Translations under genes and position numbers: made by a program
Part shown: positions 10,266 through 20,788 of the stretch, one piece after another
Numbering within the stretch: position 1 is the stretch's first letter
Layout of the letters: each line of letters begins with the position of its first letter
Notes under the pieces: model-generated
Seen by the model: only the letters and a program-made list of their open reading frames with translations
What the model was told of the DNA's origin: nothing
Databases searched by the model: none
NCBI GenBank assembly: GCA_963776055.1
Contig: CAVZLD010000001.1
Span: 124,001-188,000, forward strand
Source of the DNA: CAVZLD01 sp963776055
GTDB lineage: Bacteria; Planctomycetota; Planctomycetia; Pirellulales; Pirellulaceae
Direction of reading: 5' to 3'
DNA length: 64,000 bases

Positions 10266-12635
10266 ATGAACGAGCCTTCGTCCCTTCCGATGCTCCGTCC
10301 CCACGAGTCCAGGACAGTGCCCTGGTTGCATTCGGTGCTCCGATTCGGGCGCGTCGTCCGGTTTCGTTGGTCGTTGGTAGCAGCAACGCTCGTGGCGTTC
10401 GTGTTGCTCGGCTTGCTGTACCATGTGACGGCCGAACGAGTCTACGAGGCTCATGCGCAACTGCTCGTGCAACAGACCGGGCCCGTGGTGCTGTCGCAGA
10501 ACGTGCCGTCCAATGTCCACCAGCAAGGTATGCTGCCGACTTACGAGCAATTGTTCAGCAGTACGATCGTCTTGGAAGGTGCGGTGCAGCGACTCAATGA
10601 GTTGCCGGATGAATTGCGGCTGGATCTGCTCGATCAACCGCGTGATCGGTGGGTGGGCCAGCTGCGTCGCAATCTCACCGTCCGTAGCTTTCGCATGACG
10701 GATATCGTCGAGATCGCCTATCGTTCGGGCAGTGGTGAGGCAGCGGAAGCGGCTGTCAACGTGGTGCTCGATTCCTACCTCACCTTTATGAAGGACAACC
10801 ACCGGAACGTGGCGGAGGAATTGGTCACGATTCTGCAGAAAGAGCGGCGCGATGTCGAACGGCAGTTGTTGACCAAGGAGCATGCGTTACTTGCCGCCAA
10901 GCGCGAACTGGGAGATTTGGGGCTGCGGGATGCCGCCAGCAAGTCGTTGCATCCGCTCGTCCAGCGCGTGATGCGCGTCAACGAAGCCCTCTTGGAAGTT
11001 CAGCAGACACGATTGCAGTTGCAGGCCTCCGAAGCGGCGATCCGATCGGCGGCTCGGGAGGGCTCGGCGCTGAGGCACCAGCTTTTTGCGCTGGAACCCC
11101 TCGTAGGACGGGAAGTGGTCTTGGCAGCACTCGGCTTAAGTGAACAGGACAGTCAGGCCGTTGCGCAACTGGAACAAAAACTGATTGAACAACAGGCCGA
11201 ACTGGAAGCCCTGCAACCACATTATGGGCGACGACACCCGAAGGTCGAACAATTGTCGGAAGCCATCCGACAGACCAATGTCCACCTGGCGAACTACCAG
11301 GAAACCGTGCAGCAGCGGAACGCTCGGTTGGAAAGCCCTCACCTGCGCCAGTTGCTGCAAGACCTGGTCACTCAGGAGCTGCAAAAGGCCTGGACACAGG
11401 AACAGGAACTCCGCCGCCAATACGATCGAGCCCAGGCCGAGGCGGTCCGGATGCAGAGCCAGCTGGAAGAGATCGCCATGGCGCAACGGGAGGTTGACCG
11501 CCTGCTGAATCTCAATCACACGCTTCTCAATCGCATTGACAACATCGATATCAATCAGAACCAATCGGATGTGCGCGTGGAAGTTGTCAGTCGTCCACAG
11601 GCAACCCCCCAGCCGGTTTCTCCTCGACCGATTCTCGTGCTGCTGGTTTGTCTCGGCGGTGGCTTGGCTCTCGGTTCTGCCATCGTTTACGTCGTCGATG
11701 TCCTGGACGATCGTTTTCGTTCGCCCGAGGAAATGAAGGACCAATTGCAGACCCCCATCCTGGCAATGGTTCGTCAATTGGATACCGTGATGGACTGCGG
11801 GCTCGATGCGCTGCAAGTGCACGTTGCGCCCGACGCGGTGGAGAGTGAGGCCTTTCGCACGCTGCGGACGACACTGGCGTTTTCCCCGCAAGAACTCGAC
11901 TGCGTGGCGGTGAGCAGCGCGGAGCCGGGAGACGGAAAGACGACCGTGCTCGCCAACTTGGGCGTCGCCCACGCGCAAGCCGGCAAACGCGTCCTGCTGA
12001 TCGATGCGGATTTGCGTCGCCCCGGCCTTACGCGACTGATGGACCTCAAGGGCCAAACCGGGTTGGCGAACTTGTTGACCGACGATCGGGCTGTTGCCGT
12101 GAGTGCCCCGCAGCATGTGTACGCTGCTGCGCTACCGGGGTTGGCCGTGATGCCGAGCGGAACACGGCCCGTGGATCCGACCGGGCTGCTGGCTTCGTCG
12201 CGATTCGCCGAACTGCTGGCTTGGGCCGAGACACAGTACGACCAGGTGCTGATCGACAGTCCCCCCATCCTCGTTGCGAGCGATGCCGCCATCGTGGGAC
12301 GGGTTGCGAATGGCCTGATGCTGGTCGTCCAACCTCACAAGAATCATCGCCGCCTCGTGATTCGCGCCGTAGAGGAAGTCCAGAACCTGGGGTTGCATCT
12401 GGTGGGAATCGTTCTCAACCGACTGTCACCTCAAAGTGGCCAAGCCTATTGCGGAAGCGGATACGGATATGGCTACGGATATCATTACGGGGAGCGTGAA
12501 GGAAGCGAAGTGGATTCAGACGAACATGCCGCCTGCCCAGAAGAATTGCAGCGTCCGCTAGCGGAAACCGGTCGTTCGGATCAGGAGCAACTGTTTTCTG
12601 GGGACAACCGACGCGATGCGAGGGACGCCGCGTGA
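10266..12635 (+). CDS. Wzc-type polysaccharide co-polymerase and bacterial tyrosine kinase
   Basis: 789-residue inner-membrane protein controlling chain length and export. An N-terminal Wzz-like part follows the first membrane helix (about 36-58). A long coiled-coil region rich in Gln and Glu spans about 170-440, the second helix is about 458-478, and a cytoplasmic BY-kinase domain follows. The kinase shows Walker A (SAEPGDGKTT, about 548-557), Walker A' (LLIDADLRRP) and Walker B (QVLIDSPP). After the kinase comes a tyrosine cluster (GSGYGYGYGYHYGE, about 729-742), the usual autophosphorylation tail. It overlaps the next gene by four bases (GTGA), indicating translational coupling. Confidence 0.93.
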   Translation: MNEPSSLPMLRPHESRTVPWLHSVLRFGRVVRFRWSLVAATLVAFVLLGLLYHVTAERVYEAHAQLLVQQTGPVVLSQNVPSNVHQQGMLPTYEQLFSSTIVLEGAVQRLNELPDELRLDLLDQPRDRWVGQLRRNLTVRSFRMTDIVEIAYRSGSGEAAEAAVNVVLDSYLTFMKDNHRNVAEELVTILQKERRDVERQLLTKEHALLAAKRELGDLGLRDAASKSLHPLVQRVMRVNEALLEVQQTRLQLQASEAAIRSAAREGSALRHQLFALEPLVGREVVLAALGLSEQDSQAVAQLEQKLIEQQAELEALQPHYGRRHPKVEQLSEAIRQTNVHLANYQETVQQRNARLESPHLRQLLQDLVTQELQKAWTQEQELRRQYDRAQAEAVRMQSQLEEIAMAQREVDRLLNLNHTLLNRIDNIDINQNQSDVRVEVVSRPQATPQPVSPRPILVLLVCLGGGLALGSAIVYVVDVLDDRFRSPEEMKDQLQTPILAMVRQLDTVMDCGLDALQVHVAPDAVESEAFRTLRTTLAFSPQELDCVAVSSAEPGDGKTTVLANLGVAHAQAGKRVLLIDADLRRPGLTRLMDLKGQTGLANLLTDDRAVAVSAPQHVYAAALPGLAVMPSGTRPVDPTGLLASSRFAELLAWAETQYDQVLIDSPPILVASDAAIVGRVANGLMLVVQPHKNHRRLVIRAVEEVQNLGLHLVGIVLNRLSPQSGQAYCGSGYGYGYGYHYGEREGSEVDSDEHAACPEELQRPLAETGRSDQEQLFSGDNRRDARDAA

Positions 12636-14538
12636 AAACAAAGAGGAACCAGAGCGACGATCGTCTCCGATCCTGGGGCTGGCGAAACCGTCGTGGGATC
12701 ATGTGGGCTGCGGCTTCGTTGCCCCTGTTCGCCGTGACTCAGTACGCCAGCTACTGGCTCCGGTTCGAAGGCCAAATTGATCCGTATTACGTGCAACAGT
12801 TCAAGTTGACTTTGCCCGGGGTTCTGGCGATCAAGGTCGCTGTTTTCGCCTGGTTTCGAGTCTACCAAGGTGGATGCCGGTATCTTACGTTCTACGATCT
12901 CATCACGTTGCGCAAGCCTCCGTGGGCAGCTCGCTGCTGCTGGTTTTGGGCGCCTATTTCCTGCTGCCCACGGGGGAAGTTCCCCGCAGTGTGTTTCTGC
13001 TGGATTGTTTCGGTACGATTGTCATCTGTGGCGGGCTCCGATCTCTGGGACGGCTAGTGCACGAGTGGGAATGGATCGCGTTTCGGACGGACGGCCGCGT
13101 GCGCGCGATCATTGTGGGAGCCAACGATGCCGGCGAGATGCTGTTGCGTGCGATCCGCAACAATCGTCGGCTGGCCTACCGGATCGTCGGTTTCGTGGCG
13201 GCCGACAGCAGCCACCGGTCGACACGCATCGGCGGCGTACCGGTTCTGGGAGAAATCGGACAACTGACGCGTTGTGTGCGGCAGCATCGCGTGCAGGAAA
13301 TCCTGTTGACGGCCGATGAACTGACGGGCGTCCAGGTTCGACAGATCATGCAATGGGGGCGGTCCACCGGCGCGGAAGTCAAAGTCCTTCCCAGTTTCGA
13401 ACAGATTCTGGAGGGCCGCGTCGACCTGAGGCCCCGGACGGTTTCGATTGCCGATCTCTTGCGGCGGGATCCCGTAAAACTGGATATGCGCGGCCTCCAC
13501 CAGTGGATTGACGGCAAGGTGTTAATGGTCACGGGAGCGGCTGGCAGCATTGGGTCAGAGATCTGCCGGCAGTTGCTGCAATTCGAGCCGCGCAAACTGG
13601 TCCTCGTCGATCGGAATGAGAATGGGCAATTCTACCTGCAGCAAGAGCTCCAGCAGCGAGTCGATGTGATGCCCCTGGTCTGCTGCATGGCGGATGTCGC
13701 GGATCGCCGCCGGATGGAACAGTTGATTGTTGAGCACGCACCGGACATTCTCTTCCACGCTGCCGCGTATAAGCATGTCCCGATGATGGAAGAGAGTCCC
13801 GGCGAAGCGGTCAAGAATATCGTGCTGGCCACGCGCAGCCTGGCGGACTTAGCCGATCGCCATCGCGTCGGTTCCTTCGTGATGATCTCGACCGACAAAG
13901 CAGTCAACCCCACCAGTGTGATGGGAAGCTGCAAGCGTCTCGCCGAAATGTATGTTCAGGCTCTGGCCGACGAGTCGAGTTGCCAGTTCGTTACCGTGCG
14001 TTTCGGGAACGTGCTGGATTCGGCGGGTAGTGTTGTGCCGATCTTTCGCGAACAGATCGCTCGTGGCGGGCCGGTCACCGTGACGCACCCCGAAATGAAA
14101 CGCTATTTCATGATGATTCCCGAGGCTTCCCAACTCGTCATCCAGGCCGGGGCGTTGGGGCACGGCGGCGAGATCTTTGTGCTCGACATGGGGGAACCCG
14201 TGCGAATCGTCGACTTGGCTCGCGAAATGATTCACTTGTCTGGGCTACAGGTTGGTCGGGACATTGAAATCGAATTCAGCGGAATCCGCGCCGGGGAGAA
14301 ACTCTTCGAGGAACTACATAACGAGGACGAAAACCGTCTACCGACGATTCATCCCAAGATCATGGTGGCCGATGCCCATCGCCTCTCGCTGCCGCAGGCC
14401 GATGCGGCGGTGGAGAGCTTGGTCCGGCTCGCCAATTGTCCGGCGGCCGAGGTGATCCACCAGTTGCAGCGGGTCGTGCCGCAGTTTCAACCATACGCCG
14501 ACCGAGCGAGAGTGCAGATGCGCCGGGCGGCTGCGTGA
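12632..14538 (+). CDS. CapD/WbpM-type nucleotide-sugar 4,6-dehydratase/epimerase, one frame break
   Basis: Membrane-anchored member of the polysaccharide biosynthesis CapD/FlaA1/WbpM family, which makes UDP-linked deoxy or amino sugar precursors. N-terminal membrane helices lead to a first Rossmann-like domain (VRAIIVGANDAGEMLL) and then the catalytic SDR domain with TGAAGSIGSEICRQ and STDKAVNPTSVMGSCK. In long WbpM-type enzymes a Met replaces the usual catalytic Tyr, and that arrangement (M-x3-K) is seen here. The coding frame breaks near 12909 (one base missing); joining the frames gives ITL-AQASVGSSLLL. The GTG start overlaps the kinase stop. Last gene of the export operon. Confidence 0.9.
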
Positions 14539-14617
14539 TGTTGCCGTCGGTTGCGAATCCGAACCGCCGGTATTCCTACAGCGCACAGCACTTTCCTGGT
14601 GCGTCTCGTCACTCTTT

Positions 14618-14647
14618 CTGCTCGGAAGAAACGTCGCCACGAACATT
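14618..14647. repeat. Dispersed intergenic repeat, copy A
   Basis: A 30-base unit beginning CTGCTCGGAAGAAAC that recurs at 47704-47733 with four differences, all purine transitions. It lies between two convergent genes. No inverted repeat or coding content was recognised. Confidence 0.5.
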
Positions 14648-14669
14648 CTCGATGTCCGTGCGACATGCA

Positions 14670-17045
14670 CTAGCGCCCAGGGGCTTCCAGCTCGCGAATC
14701 GCTCGTTCCAGCATTTCCCGCGTGCGCGGTTCGGCGCCGTCCACCATCCGGCGCAACGTCGGTAAGGCCGACTGGGCTGCGGGGCCAGCTTTTCGCAGTA
14801 AATACAGAGCGTAGTAGCGCGAGCGTCGGTCTTGCTCGGGATTCTGCAGCATTTCCATCAACAGCGGAATCGCCTCCGCCGGTGCGGTGTCGATTTGCCG
14901 TAAAGCTTCCGCGGCGGTTGCGGTGTCTTCCTCCCTTTGCAGCAATCCGAGCAGGGCAGGAACAGCCGGCGCGGCTTCGGCGCCAAGTTTGCCCAGTTGC
15001 TGCGCCGCCACGTGACGGACGGATGGATCGGCATCGTCCAGCGCGCCGCACAACAGGGGGACGAGCTTGTCGGCGCGTTCCTCAATTTGCGCGACCGCGC
15101 AGGGAGGCGGCGCGGATTATCGCCTCCTCGTCGGCAAGGATTTGCTGTAGCACGGGCAGCGCCGACCGAGCCGCCGGTCCGATCGCTCCCAAAGCCTCGA
15201 TCGTCTCCTGCGGAAACTCCGCCTCTGCCGCGGCAATTCGTTCTAATAACTTTGGCACAGCCGGATGCGCTTCTGACCCGATCCCGCCGAATGCTCGGAT
15301 CACGCTGCGGCGGACCTCGCTGTCTGCATCTGTCAGCGCCTGAAGCAAACGCGGTACCGCCGCCTGGCCCGCTGATCCGGCGGCCGCTAACGCCTCCGCC
15401 GCGCTGGCCCGAACGGTGGCTTCCGGGTCGTCCAGGGCCGCGACCAAAGAGTCCACTGCCGTTTCGGGAAAAGGATGTAGATGCCCAATCGCCTCGGCGG
15501 ATCCGCGACGCACTGTGGGGCTGTTGTCCTGCAGGCCCTGCAGCACCGGCGGCAATAGTTGTTCGAGCGGAACGCCGATCGCCATCAAAGCCGTCAGACT
15601 TTCGGCTCGCACCTGAGGATCGCGGTCGTCTGTGGCGGCCCTCGATAGTACCGGCTTGGCCTCCGCCGCCGCTGTCTTCAGTTGTCCCAAAGCGTTTGCC
15701 GCCGCGGCCCGCACCTGGCTGGACGGATCCTCCAGGGCTGGCAACACCTGCGCGACGACGGTGCGGGCTCCCGTGGTGAATTGACCGAGGGCCAGTAACG
15801 CGGTGGCACGCCGCTCGGGGAACGCACTGGCTAACTCGGGGAGCAGTGCCGAGTGGGCTTGGAGTCCCATGTTGCCGATGATCACCGCGGCACGCGAGGG
15901 TTCCAAACGCTGGTCGGCAGTAGCCTGCAGCAAGCTTGGGATCGCCGAGGGGCCGATTCGACTCAGCGCGGCTGCGGATTGCGGATCCTTTCGCTCCACG
16001 ACTCGCGTCACGAGAACCGGAACGGCCGACTCCGCGCGAGGCCCCAACCGTCCTAAGACGTAGCCGGCTGTTGCGGCGACGTCAGGTTCCGCATCCAGGA
16101 GTGCGACCAGCGGTTCCCAAGCATCCGGAGTTGCTTCCGGCAGCGTGAGTAGTCCCGTCGCCGCGGCCTGCTGCACGGCGGGCTGTTCGGTACGCAGTGC
16201 TTCGATCAGCAGGCCCTGGACGAACGGATCTTCAGGTGCGACGCGCCAAAAGCTTGGAGCGCCGCTGCGCGAACGGCGGGGGCATTGTCGTTGGCCAGCA
16301 ATCGCAGGGACTCGATCGTCGCACTTGTGCTCCGATCCAGTTGACCGAACGCCGTGGCAACACGCTGTCGGACCTGAGCGGATGGGGATTGGGCCGCGTT
16401 GGTTAACGGAATGACGGCCGGTTCTCCGATCTGACAAAGCGATCTTGCGGCTGCATCCGCCAACTGCTCGGAATCGGATCCCAGCAGTTGTGCGAGTTCC
16501 TCGATGACCGGCGCTGCGGTAACTCCCATCCAGCCGAACGCCTGAACGATTCCGAGACGTTGTCGCACATTGTCGTCCTGCAACGCCTCCCGCAGGATCG
16601 ACCAGCGCGTGGTTCCAACACGGCCGAGGGCGTAGGCCGCTCGATAACGGCGCTGTCCGTCGGAGCTTCGCAGTTGCTCCAGCAACGCGGGGACTGCTTC
16701 GGCGGCATCGTCGCCAAGCCTTGTCAGCGCCTGAATCGCTCCGGCCCAAACTTGCCGATCGCGGTCTTGGAGTGCCTCGATCAGCGCCGGAACGGCTGTG
16801 GCGTCGATGGGCGCTTCCTCCGCCAACATCCGCACCGCATCCCGCCGCACCTGCAGATCGCGACTTTCCAACTGGGAAATCAGCTCCTGCACGGAACCGG
16901 ATTCATCCGCAGCACCAGCGGACAGCGGTCGCGCGATCGCGATCCCAATCAGCAGCACTAGCCGCGAGATGATGATGAAGGGGCTCTGTTCCGACGGGTT
17001 TCTTAGCACGGCGGTCCGCTCCTGTCTGCGGCTATCGGCGAGCAC
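14670..17045 (-). CDS. Secreted HEAT-repeat protein, two frame breaks
   Basis: About 790 residues made almost wholly of HEAT repeats of about 35-40 residues (for example VPALIEALQDRDRQVWAGAIQAL and SLVAALDDPEATVRASAAEALAAAG), after a hydrophobic signal segment (LVLLIGIAIARPLSAGA). Such solenoids are protein-binding scaffolds; no catalytic domain is seen. The frame breaks near 16246 and near 15098. Joining the frames continues the repeat register without loss, so both look like single-base errors. The start is uncertain: a GTG at 17045 is used, but the signal peptide could begin about 25 codons later. It lies downstream of the DUF1552/PSD1 pair on the same strand with a 45-base gap and may be co-transcribed. 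Confidence 0.75.
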
Positions 17046-17090
17046 GACCGAAAGCCTTCATCATTCGCACGCATGAGGCAGCACTTCGCT

Positions 17091-18450
17091 TCAGCTCAAG
17101 AAAGGCAATCGTCCGGTACTATCCCCCAGCCGGTCCACAGGCGCTCCGACGCGGTCGAGTAACGACAGAAACAGATTCGTCATCGGTGTTTCGACGTCGT
17201 ACCGGATATGTCGTCCCGACTCGATGGAGCCTCCACCGCGGCCGGCAAGCAGCACGGGGAGGTTTTCGTTGTTGTGCCGATTTCCATCACTGATCCCACT
17301 GCCGTAGACGATCATGCACTGGTCCAGTAGGCAGCCATTACCCTCGGGAATCGCCTTAAGTCGTTCCAGCAAGTAAGCCAATTGCTGGACGTGATACCGA
17401 TTGATGCGACGGATCTTGTCCAGTTTTTCCCTGTCGCCTCCATGGTGCGAAAGGTTGTGGTGCCCATCAGGGATCTCAATCTCCTTGTAGCTGCGGTTGC
17501 TACCCGCGTTGGCGAACATGCAGCTGGCGATCCGCGTCTGGTCCGTTTGAAAGGCGAGTATCAGCATATCCATCATCAGTCGGACATGTTCCGCGTAGTC
17601 GGCGGGAATCCCGCGCGGCTTGGGGTAATCTTCTGTCGCCGGTTTTCGTGGGTTGTTCGGTCCCCTGTCCAAGCGTCGCTCGATCTCGCGGACCGATGTG
17701 AGATACTCGTCGAGTTTCCGTTGGTCTGATTTTCCGAGTCGGGTTTGCAGTCGACGCGCATCTTCCGTCACGTAATCCAACAGGCTGCGACGTAAAGACA
17801 GTCGCTCGTTACGGGCCTGCTGATTGGTCAAGGTTTGCTCCCCGCCGAACAACCGTTCGAAGACCAGCCGTGGATCGATTTCTTTCGCCATCGGCGTCGT
17901 GGGAGACGCCCAGGAAATATTGTGCGAGTACGCGCAACTGTAGCCGGAGTCGCAGTTGCCGGAGTTCCGGCTGCGATCGCAACCCAGTTCCAGCGAAGCG
18001 AACCGCGTCGACTGCCCCATCCGCTGCGCGGCGACTTGATCCACGGATACCCCCACGTGAATGTTTCCGGCGGAAGTCTTGCGTGGTTGGCAACCTGTCA
18101 GAAAGGTGGAGGCTGATCGAGCATGGTCGCCGGCTCCGTCGCCGTTTGCTCGACCCTTGTCCTGCGTCAGCCCGGAAAGCACCGTGACGTCGTCCTGTAC
18201 ACGCCGTAACGGTTCCAGGATAGACGGCAGATCATACTGATAGCCGGTCTGTTGCGGTGTCCATTCCGCCAGGTTGACACCATTGGGCACGAAGAGAAAC
18301 GCCATTCGCCGCGGGAGCTCCGATCCAGCGGAGACCGGTGCTGCGTGCAGCGAGTCGGTCAAGGGCATTGCGTCTAACCACGGCAGAGCCACGGCGGCAC
18401 CAAGTCCTGCGCAGCAATGTGCGGCGTGAGATGGTTCGATGGGGGGTCAT
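17091..18450 (-). CDS. DUF1552 family protein, one frame break near the N-terminus
   Basis: Planctomycete-type DUF1552 protein of about 450 residues. The N-terminus resembles a twin-arginine signal (SRRTLLR followed by GLGAAVALPWLDA); an extra base near 18408 splits these two parts. Downstream features are RRMAFLFVPNGVNLAEWTP, LSGLTQDKG, DHARSASTFLTG and MIVYGSGISDGNRH. The biochemical role is unknown. In this phylum it is consistently next to PSD1/DUF1592 cytochromes, and here it overlaps that gene by four bases (ATGA), so the two are co-translated and probably work together, perhaps in degrading complex organic matter outside the cytoplasm (inference). Confidence 0.88.
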
Positions 18451-20435
18451 CTGTTTTCTCCTCGAAAACCTCGCATGAGAAAGGCCTCATTCTCGACGAC
18501 GGCGAGCACCAGGGCGGAAAAGCGGTATTCTTCTGCCTCTAATCGCTTCACGACCTCATCCACCGTGCATCGGTCGTAGGATTCTAACCCACGGCCCAAG
18601 GCGTAGGTGAGCATTTTCTCGGACAGGCAGCGGAGAAACTCCTCGCGACGCGAGCTCTTGAGGATTTGGCGAAGTTCCTCCGGGCCGGTAAAGCGCTGAT
18701 CGCCTGGCAGCTCGCCCGAAGCGTCAATCGGAAAACGTCCGTCCAGCTCCCGCCAGGCGCCAATCGCGTCGAAATTCTCAAAGCCGAACCCCAGGGCATC
18801 CATCTTGTTGTGGCAGACGGCACAGGACGGATTGCTGCGATGCTGCTCCAGCCGATCCCGCAGTGAGCCGAGTAGTTCGGCTTCGTCACCTTCCGAAAGT
18901 TGTTGCACGCCGGGCGGAGGAGGTGGGGGCGGAGCACCCAGCACGTTTTCCAGGATCCACTTACCGCGTTTGACCGGCGACGTGCGCGTCGGGTTGGAGG
19001 TCAGCGTCAGGATACTGGCTTGTGTCAACAGACCACCACGGCGGCGATTCGACAGGCTGACCTTGCGAAACTGCTCGCCCTGAACGTCGGGAATGCCGTA
19101 GTGTCGCGAGAGCCGTTCATTCACGAAGGTGTAGTCCGCATCGAGAAAGTCGAGCACGCTTCGGTCGTGTACCATGACGTCGCGGAAGAAGAGTTCTGTT
19201 TCACGCCGCATCGCCTGACGCAAGGACTCGTCAAAGTCCGGAAATCGCTCCGTGTCAGGCGTCAACTTGGCCAGGTTGCGCAGTTCGAGCCACAACGCGG
19301 CAAAATTTTCGACCAGTGCTTCCGACTTGACGTCGGACAGCATGCGACGGACCTGTTGCTGCCGCACGGTCGAATCGGTTAGTCGACCGGCGGCCGCCAG
19401 ATCGGACAATTCCTCATCCGGCATGCTGCTCCACAAGAAATACGACAGCCGGGTGGCGAGTTCGTAGCTGTTCAGCGCTCGCGGTCCCCGATCCTGTTGC
19501 TGCGGGTCGTCGAATTCGATGCGAAACAGGAAATGCGGAGATGCCAGGACAGCTTGCCACGCAAGTCCCAGACTTTCGGCGTAGTCCGCCCCTTCCGCTC
19601 GGGCTTGCTGATAGAGTTGCAGAAGCCGGCCGACTTCCTCGTCGGAAACGGGGCGCCGAAAGGCACGTTGTGCGAGCCGCTGCAATCCCTCTCGCGCCGC
19701 AGCAACCTCTCGCTCTGCGTTCCGAGGTTCACGCGGAATGAGTTGCTTGCGTAATCGGGGATCGGCGAGCACGCGGCGGACGATCTGCTCGGCCGCTTCT
19801 AGGTACTTTTCCATCAATAGGGGAGGCAGCGAAAGGACCTCGGCGATGTTGTCGAATCCGTTGCCAATGTCGTCGGCCGGGAAATCCGCAGCTGGCCGGA
19901 AATCAACGCCCAAGAGGTCGCGTACCGTGTTGTTGTATTCCGCTCGATTCAAGCGGCGAATCGTCACGCGACCCGGCTGACTTGTCTGCCGGCAATCGAC
20001 GGCGGCCAGCGCTTGGTCGAGCCATTGCAGAAATTGTTGCTTTTCCTCCGGATCGGGTTGCTGTTCGTCCCCGGGGGGCATTTCGCTGGACCGAACGAGC
20101 TCCGCCATCCGGTTCCACGATTCGTGCTGCCCCAACATGTCGATCGGTTCGGTCAATTCCTCCAGTCGCAGATCCGCCTCGGCGGCATCGCCAGAGTGGC
20201 AGTCCTGACAGTACGCCTGCAGGAATCGAACCGCCCCCTGGTGGGCTTCGGGGGTGGTGGACTCCTGGGCCGCGAGCGGAGCGGTCAGCAAGCAGGCGGC
20301 CCAGAGGCAGCCTCGAAACGACTGAAGCAGAGTCGGAACGATCGACCGGTCAACCGTCCGATGATCGACAAGCCGGACGGGGAGCGATTCGTCGCTTGTT
20401 CGTGCGTGATTTCCGAGCGAAATGGAACTTCGCAT
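18447..20435 (-). CDS. PSD1/DUF1592-type cytochrome c domain protein
   Basis: About 662 residues from the ATG at 20435. A basic N-terminus and hydrophobic segment (LWAACLLTAPLAA) form a signal, followed by one c-type heme site CQDCH (about 76-80). The order of planctomycete modules then follows: a DUF1587-like region (TIRRLNRAEYNNTVRDLLGVDF), DUF1592 (LATRLSYFLWSSMPDEEL), DUF1588 (GILTQASILTLTSNPTRTSPVKRGKWIL with HNKMDALGFGFENFD) and DUF1585 at the C-terminus (KMLTYALGRGLE). The frame is open up to 20654, but the upstream 73 codons look noncoding. Its function is not established; the heme points to periplasmic electron transfer. It forms an operon with the DUF1552 gene. Confidence 0.9.
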   Translation of the reverse strand: MRSSISLGNHARTSDESLPVRLVDHRTVDRSIVPTLLQSFRGCLWAACLLTAPLAAQESTTPEAHQGAVRFLQAYCQDCHSGDAAEADLRLEELTEPIDMLGQHESWNRMAELVRSSEMPPGDEQQPDPEEKQQFLQWLDQALAAVDCRQTSQPGRVTIRRLNRAEYNNTVRDLLGVDFRPAADFPADDIGNGFDNIAEVLSLPPLLMEKYLEAAEQIVRRVLADPRLRKQLIPREPRNAEREVAAAREGLQRLAQRAFRRPVSDEEVGRLLQLYQQARAEGADYAESLGLAWQAVLASPHFLFRIEFDDPQQQDRGPRALNSYELATRLSYFLWSSMPDEELSDLAAAGRLTDSTVRQQQVRRMLSDVKSEALVENFAALWLELRNLAKLTPDTERFPDFDESLRQAMRRETELFFRDVMVHDRSVLDFLDADYTFVNERLSRHYGIPDVQGEQFRKVSLSNRRRGGLLTQASILTLTSNPTRTSPVKRGKWILENVLGAPPPPPPPGVQQLSEGDEAELLGSLRDRLEQHRSNPSCAVCHNKMDALGFGFENFDAIGAWRELDGRFPIDASGELPGDQRFTGPEELRQILKSSRREEFLRCLSEKMLTYALGRGLESYDRCTVDEVVKRLEAEEYRFSALVLAVVENEAFLMRGFRGENR

Positions 20436-20585
20436 GCAGTGAACTCCGTCAGCGGGGCGGCGGGCGGCTAGAGCGGGGGGAAGATCGCAAATGTCGGGCG
20501 AGGGCAGGGCCCGATCAGCGGTTCTCGTCGAAATTGTAGGGTGACGGTCCGGGGCGACCATCGTCGCGTGACCGATCTTTCTGTT

Positions 20586-20614
20586 TCGATACAGGACTTT
20601 GCATCGCCCGTCAA
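20586..20614 (-). promoter_or_regulatory. Putative promoter of the PSD1-DUF1552 operon
   Basis: On the minus strand, TTGACG (20614-20609), 17 bases, then TATCGA (20591-20586), about 150 bases before the chosen ATG. A good sigma70-like match, unverified. Confidence 0.5.
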
Positions 20615-20751
20615 CCAATTGGGACACCGTAACGCATGTTGTAGTCGACGCCAACTGGCAGGTTGACGAGCCAGAACGTGCAGGCGGGCAGCTGTCGGAC
20701 AGCTGGTTTCGTCCGTTCTGATCCGCATGGGGACTTCATTCGGCGGCCAGC

Positions 20752-20788
20752 TTTTTTTTGCGGGTCGTCGTGCGGTAGAATCGGGCGC
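20752..20788 (+). promoter_or_regulatory. Putative leaderless promoter of selB
   Basis: TAGAAT at 20776-20781 lies seven bases before the ATG. A run of eight T residues (20752-20759) occupies the -35 region. If the hexamer is the -10 box, transcription starts at or next to the ATG; no ribosome site is present. Confidence 0.45.
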
